64,000 nt of DNA. Source: Pohlia nutans (lineage: Eukaryota > Streptophyta > Bryopsida > Bryales > Mniaceae). The position numbers and the translations under genes are program-made. The stretch is from positions 12,614,713 through 12,678,712 of the forward strand of contig CM040093.1 of the NCBI GenBank assembly GCA_022496805.1. The letters are read 5' to 3'. Shown here piece by piece: positions 11,790-23,105 of this stretch. The notes beneath the pieces were generated by a model. That model was given only the letters and a program-made list of their open reading frames with translations. It did no database searches and was not told the origin of the DNA. Position 1 is the first letter of the stretch. Every line of letters starts with the position of its first letter.

Positions 11790-12385
11790 CAAAACGCTCT
11801 TAAAAATCACCAATTTTATTTTCTATTTAAATTTTAAATTCCTAATTTTTAATGTTTTAAATGCCGTATTTATTTTCTTGAAATTTTTCACTTTTTTAGT
11901 TCTTATACTTAAAATAAATTTCCTAGGCTTGATCTTTCTAGCATGTAATCCTCTTAGGAATCTAAACATTGCTTTTATTATTATTTTAAAATTTTATTTT
12001 TTGATTCTAAAGTACTCCAGAAAAAGCACTTGTAGACCAAAACTCAACAAACAGTACTTGTCTTTCTTGCAATCACCCAATTTAACAATTTTTAGCCTTA
12101 GATGAATGGCTAAAATTTGAATCCGACCAAATTTTACTATGTGAATTATGTATTATTAAGTACCATGGCTTGTTGGTAAATGACTAAATGTGGCCTCAGT
12201 TTGTGTTTTTTATGTCACCACAAAAACTTGCAATAACTGGACAATACTTGGAGAGCCAGAGCACTAACTCCAACACTTTATTTATGTGTCAACATACAAT
12301 AATTCCCTCAATAATTAAGAGTCTGTTTATTCAAGGTCCCACATCTTTGCCCTCAAGACAACAAGAGCGACATAAGAACTACATA
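11790..12385. other. AT-rich spacer, nothing recognised
   Basis: No coding signal or repeat structure that I could support. Confidence 0.45.
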
Positions 12386-12389
12386 AGCC

Positions 12390-12860
12390 TATTAGAGAAT
12401 AGATTCTATAATACCGAATGCTTAGGCTACCAAATAGAAACCTCGGGGAAGTCACTGTCAAAAACTTAGATAACTGTAAGAGAACAAAGATAGCAAGTGT
12501 CATTTATTTATGGCACGGGGAGGTCACTATGTATTTTTTAGGTACCACGTGAGATAATAGGGTATTTAAAAGTACCCGAAAAATAAAAGTAATTCTTACT
12601 ATGATTAGTAATATTCTCATTTTTATTTTTGTAATCAATTCTAAGCACCCTATATTAATTTACATTATTAGAAAAGTTACCTTCAAAGATTTATTTGGAC
12701 CCTATTACTTGTTCACATGTCATTATGGAATATTTGGAAGTGACCCTCCTAGATTTATGGTTGATAGAATTATATATATTTTTGATATACTATAGCCTTG
12801 AAGAAATGCGAGATAGCACATTACATATAATATAGGGTCATTTGTAGCACCCTAAATTAT
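12390..12860. repeat. Dispersed repeat shared with 20260-20480 and 20720-20905
   Basis: Segments around CTCGGGGAAGTCACTGTC, GGGAGGTCACTATGTATTTT and TAGTAATATTCTCATTTTTA recur in inverted orientation at 20260-20480. Further matches lie at 20720-20905 (GCTCAGGGAAGTCACTTTC). The type is unclear; it may be an old transposon fragment. 12860-13330 holds nothing further that I recognise. Confidence 0.5.
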
Positions 12861-13616
12861 GTTTATAGTATTTTTAAAATAGCATTATAGTAATTGGTGG
12901 AAAAAATTATTATCTTAGGGTGACTGTTTTTAGGGTGTAGTATGAGAAAAAATTAAAAACTAGATGAAAACTATGTTAGTGAATACATTATGGGTGTTGT
13001 GGTGATGTTGGCATGGTTTGTTTTGGAGTTTGCGAACTTCTTTCAATGTTTTGGTGAAACAGTTAAATGGGCCAATACTAATGGGCTCAGATATGTAACC
13101 TATTCTGTAAATAATATGTTGCATTTTGTATTTATGAAATCAGTCTTCTTGTGTAATGCATTTGGTTCCTTACGTTGTGGTGCAATGCTAAGGCAATTCA
13201 AGAAAAATTCAAAAAATTATAAATAATGTAGGGTTTGAATTACTAAGGAGATCATAATTTATAATTACACATAGGGCGGCAAGAAATTGAAGAAAGTCAA
13301 ATTATTAAAAAATATAGGGTCCACTAAAATGTAAAATTTGAGATAAATAGCCCCCAACAAATATGTGTTGCACGCTCATGTGTCCCAAAGAATACGTTAA
13401 ATGACTTCTCCGGGATAAAAACCTGAAAATAGACAAGACAATAAATTTTGTGGAACAGAACAAAATATATCTCTGACTGTGTATTTAATAATTGATATAT
13501 GTGTATATGGTTGAATATACATATAAATATAAGATCTAGGACTTCTCAATGGAATTCCTCCTAACCACCTTTTTATTCTGCCTTCCAAATCAGAACCAAT
13601 TGCAACCTTGACTTAA

Positions 13617-14093
13617 CCTCTAAATGTCCTCACCCCTCTCCGAATTTGGAGAATTTCAAAGATGTCTTATAAAATGTAACTAAGAGGGATATTATGAAAT
13701 TTTGATTGTATCCATGATTACGGTTAGATCTATGATTGTTGTCACCAATATTTTTGTATAAAATTTGAAACTTAAAATTCAAAATTCTTTTGTAATTTGA
13801 TTACGAATAAGATATGGACAATTTGTACATGACATTTGTTGTGATGAGTTGAAATGTAATACTCTAAGTGTAGTGTTTTTTGGAGAATTTTTGGTTGCTT
13901 AATTTTATGAGTTGACTTTTTTAAGAGCACTTTTACACTTTCTAATCAGATCACACATGCATGAAGCATTGAAGCTAACTTCCTATAAAATATATAATAG
14001 AAAATCTACGCTGCAAAAAGTCAATGATTGATGAAAAATCTGTATTTGATTCTGTACATTGTCCACTTTCTTAAACGGTTGGATGTTTAGGGG
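13617..14093. mobile_element. TTAA-inserted CCC-ended MITE, subfamily A
   Basis: TTAA 13613-13616, then CCTCTAAATGTCC. The right end is GGATGTTTAGGGG followed by TTGA (a one-base decay of TTAA). A subterminal palindrome TCTCCGAATTTGGAGA lies just inside the left end. It has no open frame of note. Confidence 0.85.
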
Positions 14094-15069
14094 TTGAACC
14101 GACACTCTGGGTATATAAAAGAGGATGATGTCATTCCCCAAACCCCACTAAACACAAAATGAATTATAACTCATTCAATTATTGGAATTTAATGGCAATT
14201 TGTATCTTGAAAGAAGCTTCTTGTCAATGCGCTTCCATAGACACCTTACTCGTAATATTTGAGCAAAAACTCAAGAACAAAAACTCCAAAAAATAATCTA
14301 TGTGGAAAAGCAAGATTAGGAGCTTTGACCATATCTAAGTATGCTTCCTATTAGCTCATTTTTGTGAATTAGAAGTTGAAATAACTCTCATTAGAAGTGC
14401 CTTGACGAATAGTACAAGATTATATCATCTCTTGCATGATTGAGTGAGTTTAAGTTGAAAGACTGATGACGTCATTGGTGGTTACTGCCACTATTTATAC
14501 CTAGGGCGGTGGTTTGAACCTAAGCCCATTAGACGTGTGCACTATGTAGCAAGGCTTATTTTTTGGTGGAGGATGGTTCCTCTAGATTTAAACCAATGTG
14601 ATTGTGCCATGACACTAGTGTCTGACTACAAGGAGCCAAAAAAAAACCCTGCTATGTTGATAATATTAACCTTTGTCATGGATGAAAACATTGTCTACTC
14701 GATCTATGCCAGTTGTAGATTTCTAAGAGTCCCAACATGGTGGAAAAGTCCCAATTATACAAATATTGGCATCTAGACTCTTTGATTAACACTCTCTATG
14801 TACGACCGCATGAAATCAGTATCACTTTGATTAATTGTCCACGGATTTCTACAGTAATTGGCAGAAAGAAAATGGAGTGCTCAATAACTTTACAATCAAA
14901 TCTTCTATCTTACAAACTCAAGCCTCACATCTACACAACAAGACTGGAGTGACAGAGGTTGTTGATCAGCTGTGGCAGTCTGAGAATACTGCTGGTTGAA
15001 AGCTGACTTCTTTATATGTTGATCAATGGATGGATGTCTCAAAATAGCGGTATTGACTTAGTTTATTAA

Positions 15070-15875
15070 CCCCTAAGCGTCCCAGCGTCCATATTTTGGA
15101 CGTTTTTGAGGGACGTTCACCTCCGAAGAGCTGTAACTTTTGCAAAACGTGTCCGATTTTGCTGAAATTTTGAAAAAACTCCCCGCATGATGTACAAAAT
15201 GTGTGGTAAAAATTTCAGATCAATCCGAGATGAATTGAATGTTTGGTGATCATTTGAAAGTAGGTATCTTATTTTTGAACAGTTCTGTGAATTTTGATGG
15301 CAGCAACTTCGGGGGCTTGTATCTCCTTCATCCCAAGTCTGCTTTCAATAAAACTTGTTGGGTTGAATTCCCCTTGAAGTCTAGTTATCATGGTAAAATT
15401 TTCAGGTCAATCCATGTTGTTATGAATGTTTGGGAATCATTTTAGTGCACGGGTCTAGTTTGAACACTTTTTGCTTTTTGGTTCAAATGGGTCACTTTTC
15501 GGGCTACTTTTTGACGTTGCAAGGCCATTTTAGGGCACATTAAATTTTTCATGAGGCTTTTTTGGTACCAATGTGTTTATATGATGATTTTGAACTACTT
15601 TATAGTTGAAAGTTTTTTCATTTGAGTAATTTTGAAAACGAATTTCACCTCTAACTGTGTTGCTAGGAAAATTTCAGCATCCTTTTTTAGCACTAAAACA
15701 CTATGATCTTGCAATCTATATGGCCAAATGACCCCAAAATTGATCCACATGATCTGCAACATGTATGTTACAAGATTGTACGGTTGAGATTTCTATACCT
15801 CACTTACATTTAGACCTATAACACATCAAAAGCGATGATGATTTTAAGTCCAAAAAAGCTAGGGACCCTTAGGGG
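15070..15875. mobile_element. TTAA-inserted CCC-ended element, subfamily B (806 bp)
   Basis: TTAA 15066-15069, CCCCTAAGCGTCCC at the left and GGGACCCTTAGGGG at the right, then TTAA 15876-15879. A subterminal GTCCATATTTTGGAC palindrome follows the left end. The paralogous locus near 48721 lacks it. Confidence 0.88.
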
Positions 15876-15879
15876 TTAA

Positions 15880-17071
15880 CTCCTAAAGGACCGGAGTGTT
15901 TTTCCTCCAAAAACACTCCAATGCTGCCATTTTTACTCCCCCATGCAAAAAATCCAAAAAAAAATGTTATTTTTTACCTTCTAACCGTAAGATCTTGTCC
16001 TAAACTATTTGAAAAACATACACAACAAATTTCGTTGATTTTGACCGCACGGATTGCAAGATAATTGCGTTTGATGGAAAAAAACACCCCAAAAAAACAC
16101 ATGCTCGAAAATTTCAGATGCGTTTGACCATGGCTACATCAAAAAAACCTCACTACCGGAACCTGTCGCACTTCACTTTCACATTCTATATGATGTTACT
16201 TAGTTGTGTACCAATTTTCGTTGCATTTGGAGATGTTTAGAATGTTGAAGAACACCTTGCACTTGTTGGGGGTTTAAAAAGACTATATGTTTTTGGAATT
16301 GCAATATTTTCGACTTTCTTTATTTAAAATACAAATCCGAGCGGTGAAACACAAGTACATTCCACCCTCTATAGAATGGCCAAATTTTTTTTGAAAAGAA
16401 ATAAATCTCCAAGTTTTAGAAGACATGTAGCACAATTTCTAAGAATTTTGGGGGTTAGGGGGGAAATAAAGGGTGGAGGAAGGGAATTGAAGTGCCAACC
16501 CATTCCAATGTTCATGACCCCACTAACTCTCAAGGTGTACTGCCACGTGGCAGTCCCTCATTGGACGATTTTTATTTTTTATTTTGTATTTTTAGAAATG
16601 ATTTTAATTTTCAAATTTCTTAATAATATTTTTTAATTATAAAATTGAACTTTTAGTTAAAAAAAAATATTTTAAATTAAAAATAATAATTTTCAGTTTA
16701 AAATAATAATTTTTATTTATAAAAAATATTTAAAATATTTAAAAATATTATTTCTTAATTTTTTTTAATGAGTTTGGAAAATGGGGTGGTCACAATCCAC
16801 CCCATTTTCCACACGCCACCCATCTTGTTGGCCCCCCCCACTAAAATTCAACTATTTCTGTGCTGCCCCGCTGCCATTTCTCCTGAAAAAAACACATTTC
16901 CCCTCATAACTTTCACATACGGTGTCGGAATTCAAAAAAAAAGAATCCCATTTTTGTGGCACATTGGGGAATCTACTATTAAATTTCCTTTAAAATTTGA
17001 TTAAAAATGTGTTCACTAGAACCTACCCGATTCTCTAAATGTCCTAGTTAGGACACTTGGTCCTTTAGGGG
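15880..17071. mobile_element. TTAA-inserted CCC-ended element, subfamily C (1192 bp)
   Basis: It abuts the previous element through one shared TTAA (15876-15879). The ends are CTCCTAAAGGACC and GGTCCTTTAGGGG, followed by TTAA 17072-17075. Subterminal hairpins are GGAGTGTTTTTcctccAAAAACACTCC on the left and GTCCTAGTTAGGAC on the right. It is the longest of the set but has no transposase-like frame. Confidence 0.85.
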
Positions 17072-17390
17072 TTAATTTCTTGGCAGCGAAGTTTCATAAG
17101 ATATTAAGCAAGTCTTGATCCGGAACTTAGGCTGCAATCATACTCTGTTTGATATTCAACAGTGACTAAACTAAGGTAACAAAACCAAAACTGGACAGAA
17201 TGGCAAAATAACCAAGTAAAAAGAAATATAATCAATTGGAAAAGAAAAAAGTAAAACTATGAGGAAAAGTTTTTGAAGAAGAAATTGTAAATTTTTAATT
17301 GTGGGAGATTGAGTTATGAAACTTAATACAGCAGGTGCTAGGTGGACACAAATTAATGTGGAGCTACCATAGTACCATCTGTGACCTTAA

Positions 17391-17449
17391 CCCTTAAACG
17401 TCAAGAGGGCCTGGGCGGGGCAGCCCGGAAGGCATCTAAATTTTCGGAG

Positions 17450-17487
<38 letters not shown>

Positions 17488-17783
17488 GAAAGAATGAAAA
17501 AACGGCTCTGCTGGCCAGCATTGTTGCGGCACTGTAGCACTGCGGCACTTTTCAAGAAACGACCTCTGCTGCCCCAACCTCAACTCCTGTTCATTTTGAT
17601 AACTTTGAGTGTTTATCAATGACTCCACAATCTCTCAAATGAGGCGCAAATTTGCAATCAAGATCGCTTTTTCAGTAGCTTTCCAACGCACCAAACCTCG
17701 CTTGATTTGGTTGAGAAAATCTACTTTTTTCCTCAATTATTCCTTTATAACAAGCCCGTGGGGCTTGCTTTGACGTTTAAGGG
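17391..17783. mobile_element. TTAA-inserted MITE with 14-bp perfect terminal repeats
   Basis: TTAA 17387-17390, CCCTTAAACGTCAA at the left and its exact complement TTGACGTTTAAGGG at the right, TTAA 17784-17787. A CAAGCCCgtggGGCTTG hairpin lies next to the right end. It contains a poly-A tract (about 17453-17486). The paralogous site near 49022 is unoccupied. Confidence 0.9.
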
Positions 17784-19096
17784 TTAATACCCAAATTGAC
17801 CAATAAATCACGTATATAGCACGATTGACGGTTTGGATATCGACCACTATATATGTTATGTTTTCGTTTTCACAATTTCGACATCAAAGGTTGTGTATCA
17901 TGGCATATTTACACCGTTTTCTATTAGCATCACTTTACACTGTTGTCCATTTCAGCAATTGTTACCTTACCCCCAACAAATCTTAATTCACAGTAGTTTT
18001 TGAGCCAGCATTACAATGATTATTATAATTGCTATTACCATTATTGGTCAGTGATGAAGCTTGGGATTCAAGTATTATATGGCTTGGAAGAGGGGTCTTG
18101 AAGCGATTCCAAGTAACCCTGAATTTGAGGTCGTATTTCTCGCAAGTAGCATTATAGTAAACATGGCTAGCCGGTATTCTTGTGCATTTAATTCTGGTAC
18201 TTTAATGGTCAACTGAACAGCTTGTGGGAAGGCTTTGTCTTTCAGAAGTTAAAAATGGAAGTTTTTGTGTTTGAACGACGAAGCGAAGAAAAGGTAACCT
18301 CATCACATTTGCATTTTCAGCAGGAAAGTTCTCATGATTCTCTGATTTCCAAACATTGAATATATTATGCTATGTTTTCACTGGGTTTTAACAGAGGTCT
18401 TAGAAAACGAAATATAGTCCAAAGGTGTACCTAAATTCATTCCTAAACGAATAGCACCTTTTAACACCAAGTTGAGAACATAGTTCCCAAGTTACGAATG
18501 GAAGTCATACAAGGTTTAACCACATCAACAATTATTTTTAACAGCTCAGTGGATTCAGTTGGTTAGGAGCAGCGATGAGCAGGTATTGGTCGTAAATATC
18601 TAGAATGTAGCTATGTGGTAGATTCTAGGTATCTCAAATTGAGGTATTTCAAATCCAATAAGAGGTTGCATTCAACATATCATTTGACCAATACATACCC
18701 GCCCATCACTGGTGAGGAGTAATTTCTTTCTCATCCATGGATCAGTTCTGTGACTTTTTAAAATGACTTTGCCTGGTTGGAGTTTCAGTTCAAGGAAGAA
18801 TTCAAAGAAGTTTCACCATTGTAAGATACCACTTGTTAGATAGGCACATCAGATAGTCTCTAAATATTTAATACAAAGTCCTCAAAAGTAAGCAACTGCA
18901 GACTGTAATTAAGTCTGAATTTGCTGGTAATAACAAGATTTGAACGCAGTGCTCTGGCATTTTGAGCATGGACGATAAGCTAGCCATAAGTAGAGAATTG
19001 AGCAAGACATCGGGAATCATCTTCGATACGTACAGCATTAGCGGTCCTTCGGGGTCGCAGTTTGGAATGGCGTTTGCGTATTGATCTTCCATAGGT

Positions 19097-19269
19097 CACT
19101 ACAAGGAGAAGGCGTCACTTTTCACTCGGTAGGTGAGTCAAACGGCGCCACTTCCCACTCACTACCCAGGCACTCAAGACTTGGTGAGTGCGATTTGTCA
19201 TGTAGGACAAGTGTGTACAGTGACCTCTAACACTGTTCTGAGTAAGAAATGACGCCTTTGCTAGTAGTG
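19097..19269. mobile_element. CACTA-type MITE with GGT target duplication
   Basis: The ends are CACTACAAGGAGAAGGCG and CGCCTTTGCTAGTAGTG, flanked by GGT on both sides (19094-19096 and 19270-19272). It lies inside the eEF2 pseudogene. Removing it with one GGT rejoins the Gly-Pro-Met-Glu-Asp-Gln-Tyr coding stretch. Confidence 0.93.
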
Positions 19270-19453
19270 GGTCCTTTTCTCTTACTTCTGCGCTGTGGCG
19301 GGCAAAGGTAAATGGAAGATCATCATCTCCAATAAGGCTTGACTTGTTGGGAGCCATGTTAACATCGCCTTCTTCATCAAGGCTTTTCCTGCGATCGAGC
19401 TCGTCTGAACTCTGCAATGAGCAGTCGTAAGCTACTACCTAGTCGATTTCATT

Positions 19454-19735
19454 GTCACAAGGGTCCCAAACATTTTTGCCGGGGTAAAAAGTGGATGGTT
19501 TGGCCTCATTTTTTACCCCATTTAGCACTGTGTCCAAAAGTGTAGATTGGGAGTCAGGGGACAAACTTTGACTCCCTTTCTGGAACCTTTACCGGGGAAA
19601 AAATATGATTTACCGGGATAAAACCATGGTGCTTTTAACAGGTATGGGGGAAAAAAGAAAATTGCCCCAGGGTAAAAATCCCTCATTTTTACCCCCCACC
19701 TCAAGTTTGGCCCCGGGATCAAACTGTGAGGATTC
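19454..19735. repeat. Insert with repeated CCGGGGTAAAA motifs
   Basis: About 280 bases between two eEF2 pieces with scattered direct and inverted copies of CCGGGGTAAAA / TTTACCCC, but no clean terminal repeats. It is probably a degenerate transposon fragment. Confidence 0.35.
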
Positions 19736-19774
19736 CTTGTGTGTTCAAGGAGCTTTTGATGTTGTTTCTGATTG

Positions 19775-19936
19775 CACTACAAGGAGAAGGCGTTGCTTTT
19801 TACTCGGTAAGTGAATCAAACAGTGCCACTGCCCAAACGCTCAAGATTTGGTGAGTGCGATTCGTCACGTAGGACAAGTGTGTACAGTGAACTCTAACAC
19901 TGTTCTGAGTGAGAAGCGACGCCTTTGCTAGTAGTG
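19775..19936. mobile_element. Second CACTA-type MITE in the eEF2 pseudogene
   Basis: It has the same ends as 19097-19269 (CACTACAAGGAGAAGGCG and CGCCTTTGCTAGTAGTG) and a similar but shorter interior. The flanking trinucleotides TTG and TAG do not match, so either the duplication decayed or one flank was rearranged. Confidence 0.85.
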
Positions 19937-20589
19937 TAGGGTTGTAGCCAAAGTGGACAAACCCACGATGACATGTTGGTGATTTGTTGTGCTTCGTGGA
20001 CCATTTCTTCATGGCTGAATCAAAGCAATGCTTTCCCCATAGCTTCTCCGTCATCTTCTTCTCTTCTACCTGGTACTTCCTTGCCCACATGTTTGCAAAG
20101 GTTTAATTTCAATGTAAAGGCCCAGCCATGGAGACCTGCAGCGAAGGCTACATTTCCATTCAAGTTCAGGGGAGCCTTGGACATCGTCCACGGGTGCGTC
20201 CTCGTAGGTCGCCATCAGACACCATGTTGGCATTCTCGATCTTGATCTGAAATAAAATAGGATGCTCAAAATTGATTACAAGAATAAAAATGAGAATATT
20301 CTTGAAATATTACTAATTATAGTCAAAACTATTTTTATTTTCTAGGGAACTTTTTAGATATCCTATTATCGCAGGTTGTACCTAAAAAAATTACATAGAA
20401 TGACTTCCATGAGGGTACCTAAATCAATCCTCATGTTCTCAAAATTCTCAAAATCACGAACAAAGGGAGAAGACTGATACTTAACTTACTACCGTGATCA
20501 TATCCACATGAGAGATGACAGACATGTTTCTGATGTAGTGTGCTTCTTGCCCATAATTCTTCGTAGCTCGTCTGCTGTGAATTTCACCT

Positions 20590-21535
20590 GCAAGCGGATC
20601 GATCTCGGTTCTCGTCAGCTGATATCATTAGATTTTTCCAAGCAAAATATGGATGCAAATAATATCTGTGAAAGTGTTGAGAAGTGACTTGCAACGTACC
20701 CTAATGATTGGGTTCAGTGGTGTATTTGCTCACTAGGCAAACTGTGCTCAGGGAAGTCACTTTCAAAATTTTATTAAACCACATGTGAAAAAATATAGGG
20801 TGTTTTAACTCATTGGAGAAAAAATTTATACAAATTTTGGATATACCATAGCATGGATGAAATGGCCCATATGATATTATATTTAAAGAAGGGCATGTGA
20901 AAAGTATAGGCAATATATTTTTTTATTAATACAACACGGTCTTGAATATTTGGAAGAATAAAGTATTCATGCGAGATCTAATAAAAATCCTTGGATTGGA
21001 TGAGAAATCGCCTCGGTTGATTAAGAATCATTGAAGTTAGTTGTTGGTTGTGAATGAACCACGAATGAAGGTTGAATTATTTGGTTTTAGGGGGGTATTT
21101 ACCTTGTGAGAAATCAGAGCATTAGATGACCGATGAGGATTACGAGGCTATGGCAGGGTGGTGGTCCCGCAGGCTTCCTCTCCGCAACACACGTTTCTTT
21201 TATTGTTTTGTTACGGTTTAAAGTCAAAACACATAGAATATACAAGCACCGATCCTCAAGGCCGATGTGAATAAAGTGTGTGTTCGTTTTGACAATGAGT
21301 CAATGCTCACTAGACAAAGAGCCATTGGAGCAAGACAACTCTCCCCTTTCGAGAGTAGACTCCAGACAAACACATTAGATATGATACACAAGGAATAGCT
21401 TGACATGTGGCAACCAACTACAAAGTAGTAATAATAAAATAAATTATACTTAAGTAAAATATTTTTATTTTTATATAAAATCGTTTTGCAATGTATATAT
21501 TCTTTGAATTTATTTAGAGTTAACGTATTCAAATC
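20590..21535. other. Spacer with fragments of the 12.4-kb dispersed repeat
   Basis: Apart from the matches noted for 12390-12860, no gene or intact element is visible. The eEF2 first exon and promoter would lie here but are not recognisable. Confidence 0.4.
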
Positions 21536-21539
21536 ATAT

Positions 21540-21815
21540 ACTTATGTTCTCTCAATTCATCAAGAATTTAGGGACTTTGCCCCATGTATATATGTTCTCT
21601 TAATTTATCAAGACTCTATGTGCTTTGTTGAGTCGTGTATGTTTGTATGTGTGTTTTCTTGATTCATCAAGAGTCTAGGGGCTTTCTCACCGTGTGTGCA
21701 TGTATATGTGTTCTATGTATTCATCAAGAATCTAGGGGCTTTGGCTCGTGTATTCTCTTGATTCATCAAGAATCTAGGAGCTTTGCCCTGTGTATGTACG
21801 TGTCTGAATCATCTT
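21540..21815. repeat. Variable minisatellite, about 50-60-bp units
   Basis: Five degenerate copies of a unit containing TTCTCTTGATTCATCAAGAA, then TCTAGGGGCTTTG and a TGTATGTATGTG-like linker. A related piece (ACTCTTGATGAATTATTTTC and GTATGTACGTGTCTTCATCC) lies at 22490-22590, beyond the TTAA element that separates them. Confidence 0.8.
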
Positions 21816-21918
21816 TATTAAATAAAGTAAAGAAAATATCTTCATTCAATATATAGCTATTATACATCCAAATTAAAGTAAAATAAAAAACGAAAAGAAA
21901 AACTAAATCAAAACTTAA

Positions 21919-22459
21919 CCCTTTCAAGCGCCTGCGTCCACATAGTGGATGCTGAACAGATTCAAACTGTTAGAATTCCATTCAAATTGGACAGTTTTCA
22001 TCCACCAAAATTTCTCATGATTCTTGTGCAAGTTCACTATCCTTTGTACGGTTTGGATGTTCAAAATAGGTTATTATGATTTTTTGAAAAACTACAGAAG
22101 TGGTTTATGTCAAGTTTCATTCTTAGTTAAAAAAGTGAAACCTTGAAGATGATTTTCCAAAATAAGTAGAATCAAATAATGGAAATCATACCATCTTGTT
22201 GTGCATGTTATTCCAATGTCATTACAATATTTTTTATAAAAAATCCATCAATTCATGATTTTTAATTGAATTTCAAAAGAAAAGCTTGCAAAATTAATAA
22301 AAAAAATATTTAAAAAATATATGATAAATCCAACCGTACAGATGTGATCTTCACATTGACATTTACAACTTTGTTTTGTACATCAACTTCATTTTTGGTT
22401 TTCATCAAACATTTTATAACGAATCTTTGAAAACAGCGATGAACTAGGACGTTAAAGGG
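21919..22459. mobile_element. TTAA-inserted CCC-ended MITE (541 bp)
   Basis: TTAA 21915-21918, CCCTTTCAAGCGCC at the left, GGACGTTAAAGGG at the right, TTAA 22460-22463. A subterminal CATAGTG-centred palindrome (GTCCACATAGTGGAT) follows the left end. Confidence 0.85.
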
Positions 22460-22463
22460 TTAA

Positions 22464-23105
22464 AGAACACACATACATAGTGTCAACTCCTAAACTCTTG
22501 ATGAATTATTTTCCCTGGCGCCACGGGGTTCTAGTATGTACGTGTCTTCATCCATAAATAAAGTAAAACAAAATATCTTCATCCATTATATATCCATTAC
22601 TATTAAAATTATTCATCCATCATTAATATGTGAAATTAAAAGGTTAAACCCAATCAAATTCAAAAAGTAAAGAATAAATCAAATGAAATGGGTAGTACCG
22701 TATATTATAAACACCGTGCAACATATAAGATTTTCAGTTTAGATGATAAACTGACGGAGTGCAAGCGACAGAAAATCGATCCCATATCGACATACACATG
22801 GTTGGCACGGTCAAAGGAAAAAGAGACAGTTAGCTTGATGGCATGTTGGTCAACTTAATTGATAGAAGTTCAAAAACGGGGAATCACTTGTGCACAGGTG
22901 ACCACAATTAATCATCCGTGCAGATTGAAGATGTGGGCTTAGAATCTTAGATCCTGGGACCTAGATTCCAACTGCTACATAATGACATACACGGCATTGG
23001 TGATTTGTGAAGGCAAAGTCGTTACAGAAGCAATAAAAGGATCAATGAATCAGTACATTGAAAGAGATAAAAGCATCTTGAGCAGTGATACATTACACCC
23101 GAGTG
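22464..23105. other. Spacer, minisatellite remnant only
   Basis: Only the 22490-22590 minisatellite remnant is recognisable. The rest is AT-rich downstream flank of the minus-strand gene ending at 23106. Confidence 0.4.

Larger units (their letters stand above)
13500..18620. repeat. Segmental duplication, copy 1 (partner 44985-50650)
   Basis: Collinear matches to 44985-50650 include CTTCTCAATGGAATTCCTCC (13537 / 45018), GATTGTGCCATGACACTAG (14599 / 45165), CGGATTTCTACAGTAATT (14843 / 48510), TTCATAAGATATT and CATCACA blocks near 18300 / 50510. The two copies differ mainly by transposon insertions and by the ubiquitin-eL40 gene, which is present only in copy 2. Confidence 0.85.
18960..20587 (-). 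pseudogene. EF2: Elongation factor 2 (eEF2) pseudogene, fragmented by MITEs
   Basis: The minus strand shows pieces of translation elongation factor 2 in order. 20587-20493 encodes VKFTADELRRIMGKKH then, after a frameshift, IRNMSVISHVD; it starts straight after an acceptor, as in plant eEF2 genes where an intron follows the ATG. 20246-19940 encodes MATYEDAPVDDVQ, GNVAFAAGLHGWAFTL and RGFVHFGYNP in shifting frames. About 19430-19285 encodes [14 protein letters not shown] and [17 protein letters not shown], followed by a TAA. 19096 to about 18960 encodes [19 protein letters not shown] and YVSKMIP. The GTP-binding loop expected after HVD is missing and most of the roughly 840-residue protein is absent. 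Two CACTA MITEs interrupt it. Confidence 0.88.

Noticed and set aside
12990..13226. Open frame starting MGVVVMLAWFVLEFANFF
   Set aside because: Short, AT-rich, no homology or splice support; hydrophobicity follows from T-rich DNA.
21540..21815. CRISPR-like spaced repeats
   Set aside because: Units are degenerate, linkers are related to one another and the genome is eukaryotic; it is a minisatellite.
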